DNA of 64,000 bases from Alteromonas macleodii ATCC 27126 (GTDB taxonomy: Bacteria > Pseudomonadota > Gammaproteobacteria > Enterobacterales > Alteromonadaceae): NCBI RefSeq assembly GCF_000172635.2, contig NC_018632.1, positions 372,001 through 436,000 on the forward strand. The letters run 5' to 3'. Position numbers and translations under genes: made by a program. The notes beneath the pieces are model-generated. The model ran no database searches. It was not told where the DNA came from and saw nothing but the letters and a program-made list of their open reading frames with translations. This document shows, in pieces, positions 29,467-39,109 of this stretch; the first letter of the stretch is position 1; each line of letters begins with the position of its first letter.

Positions 29467-30074
29467 TGTTCATCTCCTTCAATGTCTGTCGAGTTTTCCG
29501 AACGATAAGTTTTCGCCTGTAGCTTCAGCGACAGACCATTTGCTTCACGCTTTATGTCAAAATCGTGAAGCGTAACGATACGAGGTAAATCTGCGACTTT
29601 GGAAACGAATTCGCCAAAGTTGTGATAGCCACCGCTTACTTCCATTTCGATAGGTAGTTCGGTGTAAAACTCTTTTGGTACTTCTTGTTGCCAGTTAAGC
29701 AACTCAAACGTGAGGCCCGATGCGGTACCAACGTAAGTGATATCGTCAAGCAAACCCGGTGTTTCGTTGCTGGTTGGAAGACTTTTCAGCATAGACGAAA
29801 AGTCTTCCTTAATTTGCGCAAGTTGGGCTTGGTAGGCTTCTAAATTAGCCGCAATGCGGTATTTTGCTTCGAACTGTAGTTTTAATTCTTGTTCTTTTAA
29901 TTCAGCCGCATCTTTAATCGGTAATTTGGGGCTTATTAGCATGTAGTAGCTCAATGCACCTACCAATATTGCGACAAACGCCGCCACAACAATGCGAACT
30001 TCGTTTGGCCAAATAGCGATTTGTTCAAAGTCGAGTTCGTTGAGTTCTTTTAGTTTTGAAACATCAAACTTCAT
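29463..30074 (-). CDS. pilO: Type IV pilus inner-membrane protein PilO
   Basis: A 203-residue bitopic protein: short cytoplasmic N-terminus, TM helix at about 27-47, a coiled coil (about 55-100) and a ferredoxin-like periplasmic domain (LPIEMEVSGGYHNFGEFVSKV). It forms the alignment complex with PilN and PilP. Confidence 0.93.
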   Translation of the reverse strand: MKFDVSKLKELNELDFEQIAIWPNEVRIVVAAFVAILVGALSYYMLISPKLPIKDAAELKEQELKLQFEAKYRIAANLEAYQAQLAQIKEDFSSMLKSLPTSNETPGLLDDITYVGTASGLTFELLNWQQEVPKEFYTELPIEMEVSGGYHNFGEFVSKVADLPRIVTLHDFDIKREANGLSLKLQAKTYRSENSTDIEGDEQ

Positions 30075-30076
30075 GG

Positions 30077-30655
30077 TTATTGCGCCTCACTACTTTCTAT
30101 TTCTAGCGGAGCAACATTGGGGTTTATCGAAAACGTAAGCGTAAAGTTGCTAATCGCTCTCGCTGCACTGCTGTCAGATTTAATGGTAGAAAGCTCTGCG
30201 GCAACGAACACTTTCGAGTTGTCCAGCGCGCGCATAAAGTCGGAAAGACGATTGTTCGAATCACTAGTCCCTTCAATCTCAATACGGTTATTGCTTCTGG
30301 TCATAGACTCAAAGGCCACACCGGGAGGAACGAGTTTAGCAAGTTCATCAAATACTATAGGAGCCACATTGCGACTTGCTTGCAGTTGCTCAATTAATGC
30401 CATGCGCTGCTCAATGGCATTTTTACTATCTTTAACCTTTTTTATCTCTGCAATTTGCGCATCTAAAACCGCGATTTCCCGTTCAAGGTATTGATTACGC
30501 GAGTTTTGATTACTGATTTGCTGGTCGATAGCTTGACCAATGAACCAAAAAATCAATCCTACAATGGCGGCAACGGCAAGTAGCCCTGCCAAGTATTGTT
30601 GTTTTTGATGTTGGCGCTGCTTCTCTCGCCAAGGTAGTAAATTTACATGTGCCAT
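30077..30655 (-). CDS. pilN: Type IV pilus inner-membrane protein PilN
   Basis: A 192-residue bitopic protein starting with the conserved INLLPWR-like MAHVNLLPWREK motif that docks on PilM; TM helix at about 22-43, coiled coil at about 50-95, then a periplasmic ferredoxin-like domain. It overlaps the end of pilM by 13 bases. Confidence 0.94.
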   Translation of the reverse strand: MAHVNLLPWREKQRQHQKQQYLAGLLAVAAIVGLIFWFIGQAIDQQISNQNSRNQYLEREIAVLDAQIAEIKKVKDSKNAIEQRMALIEQLQASRNVAPIVFDELAKLVPPGVAFESMTRSNNRIEIEGTSDSNNRLSDFMRALDNSKVFVAAELSTIKSDSSAARAISNFTLTFSINPNVAPLEIESSEAQ

Positions 30656-31710
30656 GGCGTAAAGCTCCGGCTCGCTAGACCCGCTGCAATCGCAAGCTGT
30701 GGTGCAATTTTGCTAAGTCTCGTGGCATCAAGTTTAGGGTTTATCGACATGTTGCTAAACGGATTGAAGCAATCAACCTCTAGGCCTAAGTCTTGTTTTA
30801 AAATGTCGACTAACGGTTCAATAGTAGCGGCACCGCCGCTAAACAGTATTTTGGTGGGGCGCTCTGCATGTAGCGTGCTCATATACATTTGTAATGCACG
30901 GTTGATATTTTGCTGTAGGTTAGCGGCAAATATAGGAAGCGTATCTTCCACCCAATTTCCAGACAGCGTGCCATCTAGCAGCTGACGCTCTGCGGTTTCA
31001 CGCTCAACCATATGAATGGCGCTAATATCGTTAATTAGCTGATTTAAGCCAAAGGCGTGCTCTTTGGTGTAGATGACGTCGCCGTTTTTTATTACGCATA
31101 TTTGAAGTAGCGAGGCGCCCACATTAATACAGCAAAGTGGCATGTCTTCGGTATGAGGCGCATGGAAAAAGTCCATGGCATTGCCGATGGCATAATTTTC
31201 CATATCAACAATTTTGGGCTCAAAGTTAGCTTCTCTTGCAAGCAGCAAGCGACTGTCTACCAAATCTTTATGCGCAGCGGTAAGTAATACATTTACTTTT
31301 CCAGTGTGCGTTGTGCTTGGCCCCATTTCTTCAAAATCCAAATATACTTCTTCAAGCGGATAGGGAATGAGACTGTCGGCTTCGATCTCAATTTGATTTT
31401 CTAAATCGTAATCGCTTTGCTCTGGGTCCATATAGACGATTTTACTGATCACTGACGTACCAGCCACAGCAACATTTGCCAGCTTTAATTTTGTTTTTAG
31501 CGACTTTCGAATTTTCTTGAGAGCAATGCTTACTGACTCATAATCTTTAATATCACGCTCAGAGAAAGCGATTTTGTTAATTGGCTCACAGGCATACCCT
31601 TGAAGGACGAACCCGTCTTTCGATTGCTCTAACCACACCGCTTTTATTTGACGCGTGCCTATATCTAAGCCCACAATGGGCGGCAGCTTTTTCTTAAACA
31701 GCGATTTCAT
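30643..31710 (-). CDS. pilM: Type IV pilus actin-like ATPase
   Basis: Cytoplasmic actin-fold protein of about 355 residues that anchors the PilN/O/P alignment complex. Visible: PPIVGLDIGTRQIKAVWLEQ (phosphate-1 loop), INVGASLLQICVI and ILFSGGAATIEPLVDIL (adenosine motif). I prefer the start at 31710, where the family N-terminus (MKSLFKKKLPP) begins, over an in-frame start at 31752. No strong ribosome site precedes either. It is divergent from mrcA, as in E. coli hofM. Confidence 0.93.
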   Translation of the reverse strand: MKSLFKKKLPPIVGLDIGTRQIKAVWLEQSKDGFVLQGYACEPINKIAFSERDIKDYESVSIALKKIRKSLKTKLKLANVAVAGTSVISKIVYMDPEQSDYDLENQIEIEADSLIPYPLEEVYLDFEEMGPSTTHTGKVNVLLTAAHKDLVDSRLLLAREANFEPKIVDMENYAIGNAMDFFHAPHTEDMPLCCINVGASLLQICVIKNGDVIYTKEHAFGLNQLINDISAIHMVERETAERQLLDGTLSGNWVEDTLPIFAANLQQNINRALQMYMSTLHAERPTKILFSGGAATIEPLVDILKQDLGLEVDCFNPFSNMSINPKLDATRLSKIAPQLAIAAGLASRSFTPWHM

Positions 31711-31846
31711 GTGCAAGTGTCCAGTTTCAAAGGTAGTTGCTCTAAAGTACAATGTTACTCTAATAGTCTTATGCGTATGGTTCTAGAGATAACACATACG
31801 TATAAAATATACGTCATTTCAACAAAATGTCTTGGTATCCGTTACA

Positions 31847-34510
31847 GTGAAGTACATCAAACCACTTATTTTATTTAGTTTTCTATCAGGCCTTCTTGGT
31901 TTTGCAGCACTGGTAGGTATTTACTTTTATATCAAACCTGACCTACCAAGTGTTACTGTACTTAAGGATGTACGCCTGCAAACACCCATGCAGATATACA
32001 CCAAAGACGGAAAACTTATTTCACAGTATGGAGTTAAACGGCGGATCCCCGTAAAACTTGAGGAAGTCCCGCAAGAATTAATTAACGCCATACTCGCTAC
32101 CGAAGACAGTCGCTTCTACGAACACCACGGTATTGACCCCATTGGTATAATGCGTGCTGCAGTAAGTTTAGTCCTTACTGGCGAAAAGCGTCAGGGAGCA
32201 AGTACGTTAACCATGCAGCTAGCACGAGGGTTTTTCCTTAGTCGGGAAAAAACCTATATCAGAAAGATCAAAGAAATCTTTATAGCACTGCACATGGAGC
32301 AAGAGCTTTCTAAGCAGGAAATTCTTGAGCTGTACCTCAACAAAATCGAATTGGGCCATAGAGCTTTTGGTTTTGGGGCGGCCGCCCAAGTGTACTATGG
32401 CAAACCGCTTAACGAACTCTCTTTAGCTCAAATTGCTACTATTGCAGGTCTTCCAAAGGCGCCATCAGTGCTTAACCCTATCAGCGGGCCGCAACGTTCT
32501 GTCGAACGCAGACGCGTGGTCTTACTTCGTATGCTTGACGAAGAGTACATCACTAAAGCGCAGTTCGATGAAGCTGCCAATGCGCCAGTTTCAGCGAAGA
32601 AGCACGGTGCTGAAATTGAAGTGGATGCGCCTTATTTGGCCGACACCATTTATAACGAAATGGTAGAGATTTATGGAAAAGAAGAAGCAGAAACCGGCGG
32701 ATACCAAGTTTTTGCGACTGCAACGTCAGATCTTCAATTAGCTGCTCAGCGTGCGGTGGTTCGAAATCTTCATGACTATGATGAGCGTCATGGCTATAAA
32801 GGCGCCCTTGGCTACTTATGGAATATTCCTAAGCCAGAAGGAAAGGATGACGCGATTCCACAACTTTCATTGAGCTATGACATAAGTGATAAGACAACAC
32901 GAGAAGAGTGGGATAACGAATCAATCATGCGCGTGCTTGAAGAGATTCCTCACATTAAACCTCTTTTGCCATCGGTTGTTACGAAAGTAAATGAGCAGTC
33001 GATAGAAGTGTTGTCTGTAGATGGCAAAGCAATAACAGTCGAGTGGGATGGACTAGATTGGGCCCGACGCTACATTACAGACTTTAGGCAGGGTAGTGAT
33101 CCCAAAACCGCTTCAGATGTGACTCAAGAAGGGGCGGTCATTTATATCAGACAGCAAGAAGGGCAGTGGCGCATTTCGCAAATCCCTGAGGTGAGCGGAG
33201 CGTTTATCGCACTTAATCCGAAAAACGGTGCGGTTGAAGCGGTTGTTGGTGGCTACAGCTTTTATCAAAGCCAGTTTAACCGAGCAACACAGGCCAAGCG
33301 CCAAGTGGGCTCGAACATCAAGCCTTTCGTTTATTCTGCTGCATTAGACAGTGGCTATACCCTTGCATCCATCATCAATGACGCTCCTATTAACCAATGG
33401 AATGCGGCGACGGGTGTAGCTTGGCGACCGCAAAACTCGCCAGCTGAGTACGACGGCCCAATTAGAATGCGTAAAGCCCTTGGGAAATCGAAAAACGTGG
33501 TATCGGTTCGACTATTGCGTGGTGTTGGTCTTAGAGAAACGGCCGATTACTTAACGCGCTTCGGTTTTAATAAAGACGATATCCCACTTGATGAAACCGT
33601 ATCCCTTGGGTCGAGTTCACATACGCCGCTTGAAGTAGTAAGAGGTATGTCGGTCATTGCGAACGGTGGCTACTTAGTAAACCCTCATTTTATCAGCAAA
33701 GTGCTTGATGAAAACGGCGATGAGCTTTGGAAAGCAAACCCAGTTTGGGCGTGCAATCGTTGTGAAAATCAAAGCGATCCAGAAATACTACCTGAAGACG
33801 AAGAAGCCGATATTGAAGCCTTACTTGCCGCTGAACTAAATCAAGATATTTTACTTGGCGACGTCGATGATGACGAAGCTGCAGAAAAAGTGATTGCGCC
33901 TCAGGTTATTACTGCTCAAAACGCTTTCTTAGTGGCAGAAATGATGCGAACGGCTGTGAGAGCAAACGGAAATTGGAGCAAGAAAACCTATTGGTTAGGC
34001 ACCGGCTGGCGTGCTCGTAATATTCTTCAGCGTACTGACATAGCTGGGAAAACGGGTACAACGAATGACTCGCGAGACACGTGGTTCAGTGGTTTCCACA
34101 AAGATTTGGTGGCCACCACATGGGTAGGCTTCGACAACATGGGGCGTCAGTTAGGGCGAGCTACGCGAAACCAAAACCTTATTAATAAGAATGCTGAGAA
34201 ATTCAACTGGATAGGCAACGCAATGATCGGCATTGAAGATGGAGCTAAAGCTGCTGAGCCAGCGTGGATCAGATTTATGCAACATGCTCTAGAAAATAAA
34301 CCACATACGCCAATGCCCGTACCAGAGAATATAGTGCGTGTTCGCATTGATCGTACCAGTGGAAAGTTGACCAGACGAACAGACCATACGACACTATTCG
34401 AATATTTCCTGCAGGGAACCGAGCCAACGACTTATGTTCGCGATGACGAAGTGTTGGATCCGGCCACGCAGGATACGACTACTGCGCCTGAGCCAGAAGA
34501 AATATTCTAA
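31847..34510 (+). CDS. mrcA: Penicillin-binding protein 1A
   Basis: Bifunctional peptidoglycan glycosyltransferase/transpeptidase of about 887 residues. TM anchor at residues 5-27; glycosyltransferase domain with EDSRFYEHHGIDPIG, QGASTLTMQLAR and ELYLNKIELG; an OB-like insert; transpeptidase domain with the active Ser in RQVGSNIKPF, SKN in KSKNVVS and KTGTT. There is no ATG: GTG at 31847 or TTG at 31832 must be the start, and a stop lies in frame at 31790. I prefer GTG because it puts the anchor at the very N-terminus. Neither has a strong Shine-Dalgarno sequence. Confidence 0.95.
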   Translation: MKYIKPLILFSFLSGLLGFAALVGIYFYIKPDLPSVTVLKDVRLQTPMQIYTKDGKLISQYGVKRRIPVKLEEVPQELINAILATEDSRFYEHHGIDPIGIMRAAVSLVLTGEKRQGASTLTMQLARGFFLSREKTYIRKIKEIFIALHMEQELSKQEILELYLNKIELGHRAFGFGAAAQVYYGKPLNELSLAQIATIAGLPKAPSVLNPISGPQRSVERRRVVLLRMLDEEYITKAQFDEAANAPVSAKKHGAEIEVDAPYLADTIYNEMVEIYGKEEAETGGYQVFATATSDLQLAAQRAVVRNLHDYDERHGYKGALGYLWNIPKPEGKDDAIPQLSLSYDISDKTTREEWDNESIMRVLEEIPHIKPLLPSVVTKVNEQSIEVLSVDGKAITVEWDGLDWARRYITDFRQGSDPKTASDVTQEGAVIYIRQQEGQWRISQIPEVSGAFIALNPKNGAVEAVVGGYSFYQSQFNRATQAKRQVGSNIKPFVYSAALDSGYTLASIINDAPINQWNAATGVAWRPQNSPAEYDGPIRMRKALGKSKNVVSVRLLRGVGLRETADYLTRFGFNKDDIPLDETVSLGSSSHTPLEVVRGMSVIANGGYLVNPHFISKVLDENGDELWKANPVWACNRCENQSDPEILPEDEEADIEALLAAELNQDILLGDVDDDEAAEKVIAPQVITAQNAFLVAEMMRTAVRANGNWSKKTYWLGTGWRARNILQRTDIAGKTGTTNDSRDTWFSGFHKDLVATTWVGFDNMGRQLGRATRNQNLINKNAEKFNWIGNAMIGIEDGAKAAEPAWIRFMQHALENKPHTPMPVPENIVRVRIDRTSGKLTRRTDHTTLFEYFLQGTEPTTYVRDDEVLDPATQDTTTAPEPEEIF

Positions 34511-34587
34511 TTACTAAGAGGCACGTTGGACGCGTGCCGCTTCAGGCTTAGGTGATGTATTTGCCTGAACACATTATCGGAAAACCA

Positions 34588-36279
34588 ATGTCAGAAGATT
34601 CACAGCGATATCTTTATATTCCTCATGCCGGCCCTTCATTGCTGGAAACCCCCCTACTGAATAAAGGCAGTGCCTTCACTGCACGGGAACGTGCGGCGTT
34701 TAACCTGACGGGTCTAGTGCCACCAAGGTACGAAACCATCGAAGAGCAGGTTGAACGTGCTTACATGCAATACAGCAGTTTTGACGAAGCACTAAACAAG
34801 CATATTTATCTGCGCGCAATTCAAGACAATAACGAAACCTTGTTTTACCGCCTAATTCAAAAGCACATCGATGAGATGATGCCCATCATCTATACCCCTA
34901 CTGTAGGTGATGCATGTGAGCAGTTTTCAGATATCTATCGCAGTTCGCGTGGCTTGTTTGTGTCGTATGAAGAACGTCACCAGCTTGATGACATTGTTCG
35001 CAATGCTACGAAGCGCAAAGTGAAAGTGATTGTTGTGACTGACGGTGAACGCATCTTAGGCTTGGGAGACCAAGGTATTGGCGGAATGGGCATTCCTATC
35101 GGTAAACTATCGCTTTACACTGCGTGTGGTGGAATTAGTCCAGCATATACATTGCCCGTAATGTTAGATGTAGGTACTAACAACGAAAAGCTGCTAAACG
35201 ACCCAATGTATATGGGGGCGCGCCATCCGCGTATTGGACAGGAAGAATACGACGAATTTGTTGATATGTTCATTAATGCTGTGAAGCGACGCTGGCCCGA
35301 TGTAATGATTCAGTTTGAAGATTTTGCGCAGCCAAATGCTATGCCGTTATTAAACCGCTATCGCAACGACGTGTGTTGTTTTAACGACGATATACAAGGC
35401 ACTGCTGCCGTTACCCTTGGTACTATTTTGGCGGCATGTAAAACCAAGCAGCAAAAGCTACGCGACATGAAGGTGGTGTTCGTGGGTGCGGGTTCGGCAG
35501 GCTGTGGTATTGCTGAAATGCTCATTCAACAAATGGTATTTGAGGGCCTGACTGACGAGCAAGCACGTAAGCAAGTGTTCATGATTGACCGTTTTGGTTT
35601 GGTAACCGAAGGCATGGAAGGTCTACGCGACTTCCAACAAAAGCTTCAGCAGAAAAATGCTGACTTGGCTGATTGGACGTTCAGTGGAGATTATGCGTCA
35701 CTACTTGATGTTATGCACTGCGCGCAGCCAGACGTACTTATTGGTGTTTCAGGCCAGCCTGGCTTGTTCACTGAACAAGTTATCCGTGCCATGAAGCAAG
35801 GTTGTGAACTGCCAATCATCTTCCCGTTAAGTAACCCCTCACGACAAGTTGAAGCGCGTCCTGAGCAAGTGATTGAATGGACAGAAGGTGACGTGATTAT
35901 TGCTACAGGTAGTCCGTTCAAGCCTGTAGAGTACGATGGCAAAATATTCCCTATCGCTCAATGCAACAACTCTTACATCTTCCCGGGTATTGGCCTTGGT
36001 GTTGTTGCATCTAAAGCGAAGCTAATTAGTGACGAAATGCTGATGGCTGCAAGTAACGCACTTGCTTCAGCGTCGCCATTAGTCAACACGGGTCAGGGTT
36101 CACTATTGCCACCCCTTGCTGCCATTGCAGAAATTAGCAGAGAGATTGCTTTTGAGGTGGGTAGAGTAGCGATGGAGCAGGGACTTGCTCTTGAAATGTC
36201 TGACGACGCATTGCGCGCCAGCATTGAGCGTAACTTCTGGAAAGCAGAGTACCGCCCTTACAAGCGGGTAAGCATCTAG
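34588..36279 (+). CDS. maeA: NAD-dependent malic enzyme
   Basis: Oxidative decarboxylation of malate to pyruvate with NAD+. The protein matches E. coli MaeA along its length: [34 protein letters not shown], the metal-binding [11 protein letters not shown] and [12 protein letters not shown], and the Rossmann [15 protein letters not shown] at 34588 gives 563 residues, close to the E. coli length, and has GGAAAA ahead of it; a GTG-ATG pair at 34552-34557 would add 11-12 residues. It lies about 80 bases after mrcA and ends in a strong terminator. Confidence 0.95.
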   Translation: MSEDSQRYLYIPHAGPSLLETPLLNKGSAFTARERAAFNLTGLVPPRYETIEEQVERAYMQYSSFDEALNKHIYLRAIQDNNETLFYRLIQKHIDEMMPIIYTPTVGDACEQFSDIYRSSRGLFVSYEERHQLDDIVRNATKRKVKVIVVTDGERILGLGDQGIGGMGIPIGKLSLYTACGGISPAYTLPVMLDVGTNNEKLLNDPMYMGARHPRIGQEEYDEFVDMFINAVKRRWPDVMIQFEDFAQPNAMPLLNRYRNDVCCFNDDIQGTAAVTLGTILAACKTKQQKLRDMKVVFVGAGSAGCGIAEMLIQQMVFEGLTDEQARKQVFMIDRFGLVTEGMEGLRDFQQKLQQKNADLADWTFSGDYASLLDVMHCAQPDVLIGVSGQPGLFTEQVIRAMKQGCELPIIFPLSNPSRQVEARPEQVIEWTEGDVIIATGSPFKPVEYDGKIFPIAQCNNSYIFPGIGLGVVASKAKLISDEMLMAASNALASASPLVNTGQGSLLPPLAAIAEISREIAFEVGRVAMEQGLALEMSDDALRASIERNFWKAEYRPYKRVSI

Positions 36280-36294
36280 TATCCGTTAACGTTA

Positions 36295-36323
36295 TAAAAA
36301 AGCAGGCTTAGCCTGCTTTTTTT
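36295..36323 (+). terminator. Intrinsic terminator after maeA
   Basis: AAAAAAGCAGGC and GCCTGCTTTTTTT arms with a 3-nt loop lie 16 bases after the maeA stop: a textbook terminator that could also work on the opposite strand. Confidence 0.9.
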
Positions 36324-36352
36324 GTACTTGTGAGAAACGCTTTCACCATGAC

Positions 36353-36445
36353 TTACAACCCAAAAGCTGAAGTAAGCCACCGTCTCACTGCTGGAACTTC
36401 ATCCATTTCGCGGCCGAACTCCAACCAAATGTAATATGGTGTTGC
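36353..36445 (-). pseudogene. Possible remnant of a regulator gene C-terminus
   Basis: A minus-strand frame of about 30 codons without a start ends at a TAA and reads like the C-terminal tail of a LysR-type regulator (YYIWLEFGREMDEVPAVRRWL). It is bounded upstream by a stop codon and no other part of such a gene is visible. It may be a leftover of a deleted gene or a chance frame. Confidence 0.25.
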
Positions 36446-36589
36446 CTATGCGCAACATTTCCTATGTGTTGCTCATATGTATTCTCGTTAATAAGCTCCT
36501 AACCTACTGTTATTAAATGATTAATTCTTGTTGGCACAATGATTGATACACCTCTTTATAGTTACAACAAGGAGCAAGGGGTGTTATTG

Positions 36590-36847
36590 ATGACCACGTT
36601 AAAAAACAAGGTAAGTCCTTTCTACGCGCGAATTATTAAGCGCTCATTCTCTACGTCATTAGTTATGGCCGCTCTTGCAACACTCTCAGCTTGCGACGCA
36701 TCTAATGTTGATGTTGCAGCACAAGATGAAAAGGCTGCTAAAACGGCTGTTAGTACAGTTTCAGAAAGCCCAGTAGATGAGCAAAGTGAAATGTTTGCAT
36801 ATCTGGATGAGTCCGACTTAATTGATGCCTACTACGAGGTTAAGTAA
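36590..36847 (+). CDS. Small putative lipoprotein
   Basis: An 85-residue protein with a basic N-terminus, hydrophobic core and lipobox LSAC (Cys35), followed by a short acidic, low-complexity mature part. ATG at 36590 has AAGGGG in front; an upstream start at 36539 would add 17 residues before a less natural signal sequence. No family is recognised. A strong terminator follows about 120 bases later. Confidence 0.6.
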   Translation: MTTLKNKVSPFYARIIKRSFSTSLVMAALATLSACDASNVDVAAQDEKAAKTAVSTVSESPVDEQSEMFAYLDESDLIDAYYEVK

Positions 36848-36967
36848 TTTGCGGCTAATCCTTTTTACACGCTATCGATTCTGCCTCGGTTATCGCTGGC
36901 ATAAATCTTTATAGCAACTATCGATAGTTCCAGTTTGCGGGCAACGGACTGCTCGCCTTTTATTCAT

Positions 36968-37006
36968 AAAGCCGCGCTCTGGATAAAGCTAAAGCGCGGC
37001 TTTTTT
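36968..37006 (+). terminator. Intrinsic terminator after the small lipoprotein
   Basis: Eight-base GC-rich arms (GCCGCGCT and AGCGCGGC) around a 14-nt loop, followed by six T: a rho-independent terminator that separates the lipoprotein from yghU. Confidence 0.85.
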
Positions 37007-37129
37007 ATGTCAATAAACGTATATCGCCGTTTATTAGTCGACGCCGTTGAGCTATAAGTCTTTAAAAGCTGTTCTTAGTAGCTATGTATTGCACTAACCT
37101 TAACGATAAAGTCATTTAAAGGAATTGCT

Positions 37130-37987
37130 ATGTCGACAGAAAGTAACTACACACCACCAGAAGTTTGGACTCAGGCTGAGGATGACGGCAACAAGTGGGC
37201 CAGCATTAATCGTCCTGTGTCAGGCGCTACCCATGAGAAGGCTCGTCCTAATGGTGAACATGGTTTGCAGCTATACTCGTTAGCTACGCCTAATGGTCAG
37301 AAAGTTACCATCATGCTTGAAGAGTTGTTGGCAGCTGGCGTGAGCGAAGCAGAATACGACGCTTGGCTGATTAACATTGGTGAGGGCGAACAGTTTTCTT
37401 CTGGGTTTGTTGACGTTAATCCGAATAGTAAAATTCCTGCTATGGTCGACACGACAACGTCACCAGAAACCAAGCTATTCGAGTCTGGGTCAATCTTAGT
37501 TTACTTGGCGGAAAAATTCGGTAAGTTCATTCCGCAAGACGCCCATGCAAAGGCGGAATGTTTCAACTGGCTGTTCTGGCAGGTGGGGTCAGCGCCTTAC
37601 TTAGGCGGTGGTTTCGGGCACTTCTACAGCTATGCGCCATATCCAATGGAATATCCTATCAACCGCTTTACCATGGAAACTAAGCGTCAGTTAGATGTGC
37701 TAGACAAGCACTTAGCAAACAATGAGTTCATGGCAGGTAGCGAGTACAGTATCGCTGACATGGCTATATGGCCGTGGTACGGCAACTTGGTGCTAGGTAA
37801 TTTATACGATGCAGCCACTTTCCTTCAAGTGCACGAGTACACCAATTTAGTCCGCTGGGCTAAGCAACTAGAGCAGCGAGAAGGCGTTAAACGTGGCCGT
37901 ATTGTCAATAAGACCTGGGGTGACGGTGGTCAGTTAGAAAACCGCCACAGCGCAAAAGATATCGACGACGCACTCACCAAAGCCTAA
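37130..37987 (+). CDS. yghU: YghU-type glutathione S-transferase / disulfide reductase
   Basis: A 285-residue GST-fold protein of the Nu class, which uses two glutathiones to reduce disulfides and organic peroxides. The long N-terminal arm before the thioredoxin fold (WASINRPVSGATHEK, LQLYSLATPNGQKVTIMLEE), the NPNSKIPAM loop with its cis-Pro, ESGSILVYLAEK for glutathione binding, and SIADMAIWPWYG in the helical domain all match YghU. A GGAATT-type ribosome site (AAAGGA) precedes the ATG. It stands alone and is followed by REP-like repeats. Confidence 0.93.
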   Translation: MSTESNYTPPEVWTQAEDDGNKWASINRPVSGATHEKARPNGEHGLQLYSLATPNGQKVTIMLEELLAAGVSEAEYDAWLINIGEGEQFSSGFVDVNPNSKIPAMVDTTTSPETKLFESGSILVYLAEKFGKFIPQDAHAKAECFNWLFWQVGSAPYLGGGFGHFYSYAPYPMEYPINRFTMETKRQLDVLDKHLANNEFMAGSEYSIADMAIWPWYGNLVLGNLYDAATFLQVHEYTNLVRWAKQLEQREGVKRGRIVNKTWGDGGQLENRHSAKDIDDALTKA

Positions 37988-37991
37988 ATAA

Positions 37992-38140
37992 TGGGGTCAG
38001 AGTACATTTAATTTGGGGTCAGAGTACATTACTTTGGTTAATCGCCTTTTTAGCATCAGAATGGCTAACGAAAGGCATCAACATAAAACGGGGTCAGAAC
38101 CTACTCTGGCCCGATAGCTTAAAAAAGTACTCTGACCCCA
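37992..38140. repeat. REP-like repeat cluster (TGGGGTCAGAGTAC)
   Basis: Direct copies of TGGGGTCAGAGTACA at 37992-38006 and 38014-38028, a degenerate copy with its own inverted partner at about 38090-38111, and an inverted copy GTACTCTGACCCCA at 38127-38140. Together they can fold into large hairpins between the converging yghU and the hypothetical gene. The same unit recurs at 40592. Such palindromic units are typical of REP/BIME elements moved by RAYT transposases; none is encoded in the window. Confidence 0.8.
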
Positions 38141-38144
38141 ATTT

Positions 38145-38672
38145 TCAGATGAGCTCTGCAACACTCTTTAGATAGGCTTTTTGAAGTGGTGTGAAATCCC
38201 ACTCATTCAAAGCTTCATTAAATTCAAAATTGCCCACACGACCTCGCCAGCGTTCAGTGGGTACTGCCGGCCAATTTTTTATGTACACCAGCTTTCCATG
38301 AAGGCAGTGCAACACTTCAATTTGTGGTGATTTGGTATCGGCGTAAGTTACTTTCTCAGAGACAATAGCGCCTTCTTCACAATCTTGGTCGAAAAACACA
38401 AAGCCGCGATAGCTGCCGCTTTCTGTAATAGTAATGAGCGATGCATATTCTTTGCTTTTAGATACTTTTCTCAGCGCAGGCAAATAGCCATCGACTCGTT
38501 TTATTTGAAGCCCCTGTGATTTGTTGTGCCATTGCCATCCTGAGCTGCCCATAAAAGAAAGCTCGTTATTTTTATCGTTGAAATGGCTTAATGTTTCAAA
38601 GGTTTTCCAAGACGCAAAAGTGATAATGCACAGCATTAAAAAACCAGTAATGAAGATGAGTGGCTTTGCCAT
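38145..38672 (-). CDS. Hypothetical membrane-anchored protein
   Basis: A 175-residue protein with one N-terminal transmembrane helix (about residues 4-22) and a soluble, probably periplasmic, domain with two Cys (DQDCEEG, VLHCLHG) about 22 residues apart. I do not recognise the family. Its stop codon lies five bases from a REP-like unit. A 16-bp perfect palindrome lies 20 bases before its start and may be its operator. Confidence 0.6.
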   Translation of the reverse strand: MAKPLIFITGFLMLCIITFASWKTFETLSHFNDKNNELSFMGSSGWQWHNKSQGLQIKRVDGYLPALRKVSKSKEYASLITITESGSYRGFVFFDQDCEEGAIVSEKVTYADTKSPQIEVLHCLHGKLVYIKNWPAVPTERWRGRVGNFEFNEALNEWDFTPLQKAYLKSVAELI

Positions 38673-39109
38673 GTCTCAAGCCCTTAGCATTAGACAAACG
38701 TTTGTCTCTTTAGTTACGGACAAAGGTCAAAGCTAGACTTTCATTGCAAAAAAGTAATACGCAGAGAGACAAATGTGCTGTGGCCTTAGAGCGTTCTGGT
38801 GCTGGCTTAATAACAGGAGAGACGCCGCTTAACGCTTACCTGACACTAAATACAGCGACATAAAAAGCCTCGCGTATTCGTTGTCTCGATAACACCACAT
38901 CAATGTATCCTAAGAATGAAACTAATCTTGGACAATGATTCAATAATTACGATTATAACTATCTATTTTGTTTGTTTTAATTGTTTTATTAAATCAGCGA
39001 TCATCTGTTTAAACGAAAAGCGTGATTAACACCATTTCTTTAATCACACACTGACACCCAATTTTAGTAAGACTAAAAATCGGTGAGAAATAAACAGAAG
39101 GAATTCGCA
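38673..39109. other. Divergent intergenic region between the hypothetical gene and katA
   Basis: About 435 bases. It holds a perfect palindrome at 38692-38707 and a very AT-rich stretch around 38930-39000 that is probably the catalase promoter area. No ORF is supported. Confidence 0.5.
38692..38707. promoter_or_regulatory. 16-bp perfect palindrome, possible operator
   Basis: AGACAAACGTTTGTCT is a perfect palindrome 20 bases upstream of the minus-strand hypothetical gene. Its size and symmetry suit a TetR-type or similar dimeric repressor. Which regulator binds is unknown. Confidence 0.5.

Noticed and set aside
36300..36480. 28-codon plus-strand ORF after maeA
   Set aside because: No ribosome site and no hydrophobic or domain pattern; the opposite strand gives a more protein-like frame.
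37992..38140. CRISPR-like array from repeated TGGGGTCAGAGTACA
   Set aside because: Only a few copies, in both orientations and unevenly spaced, with no cas genes; REP-type palindromes explain it better.
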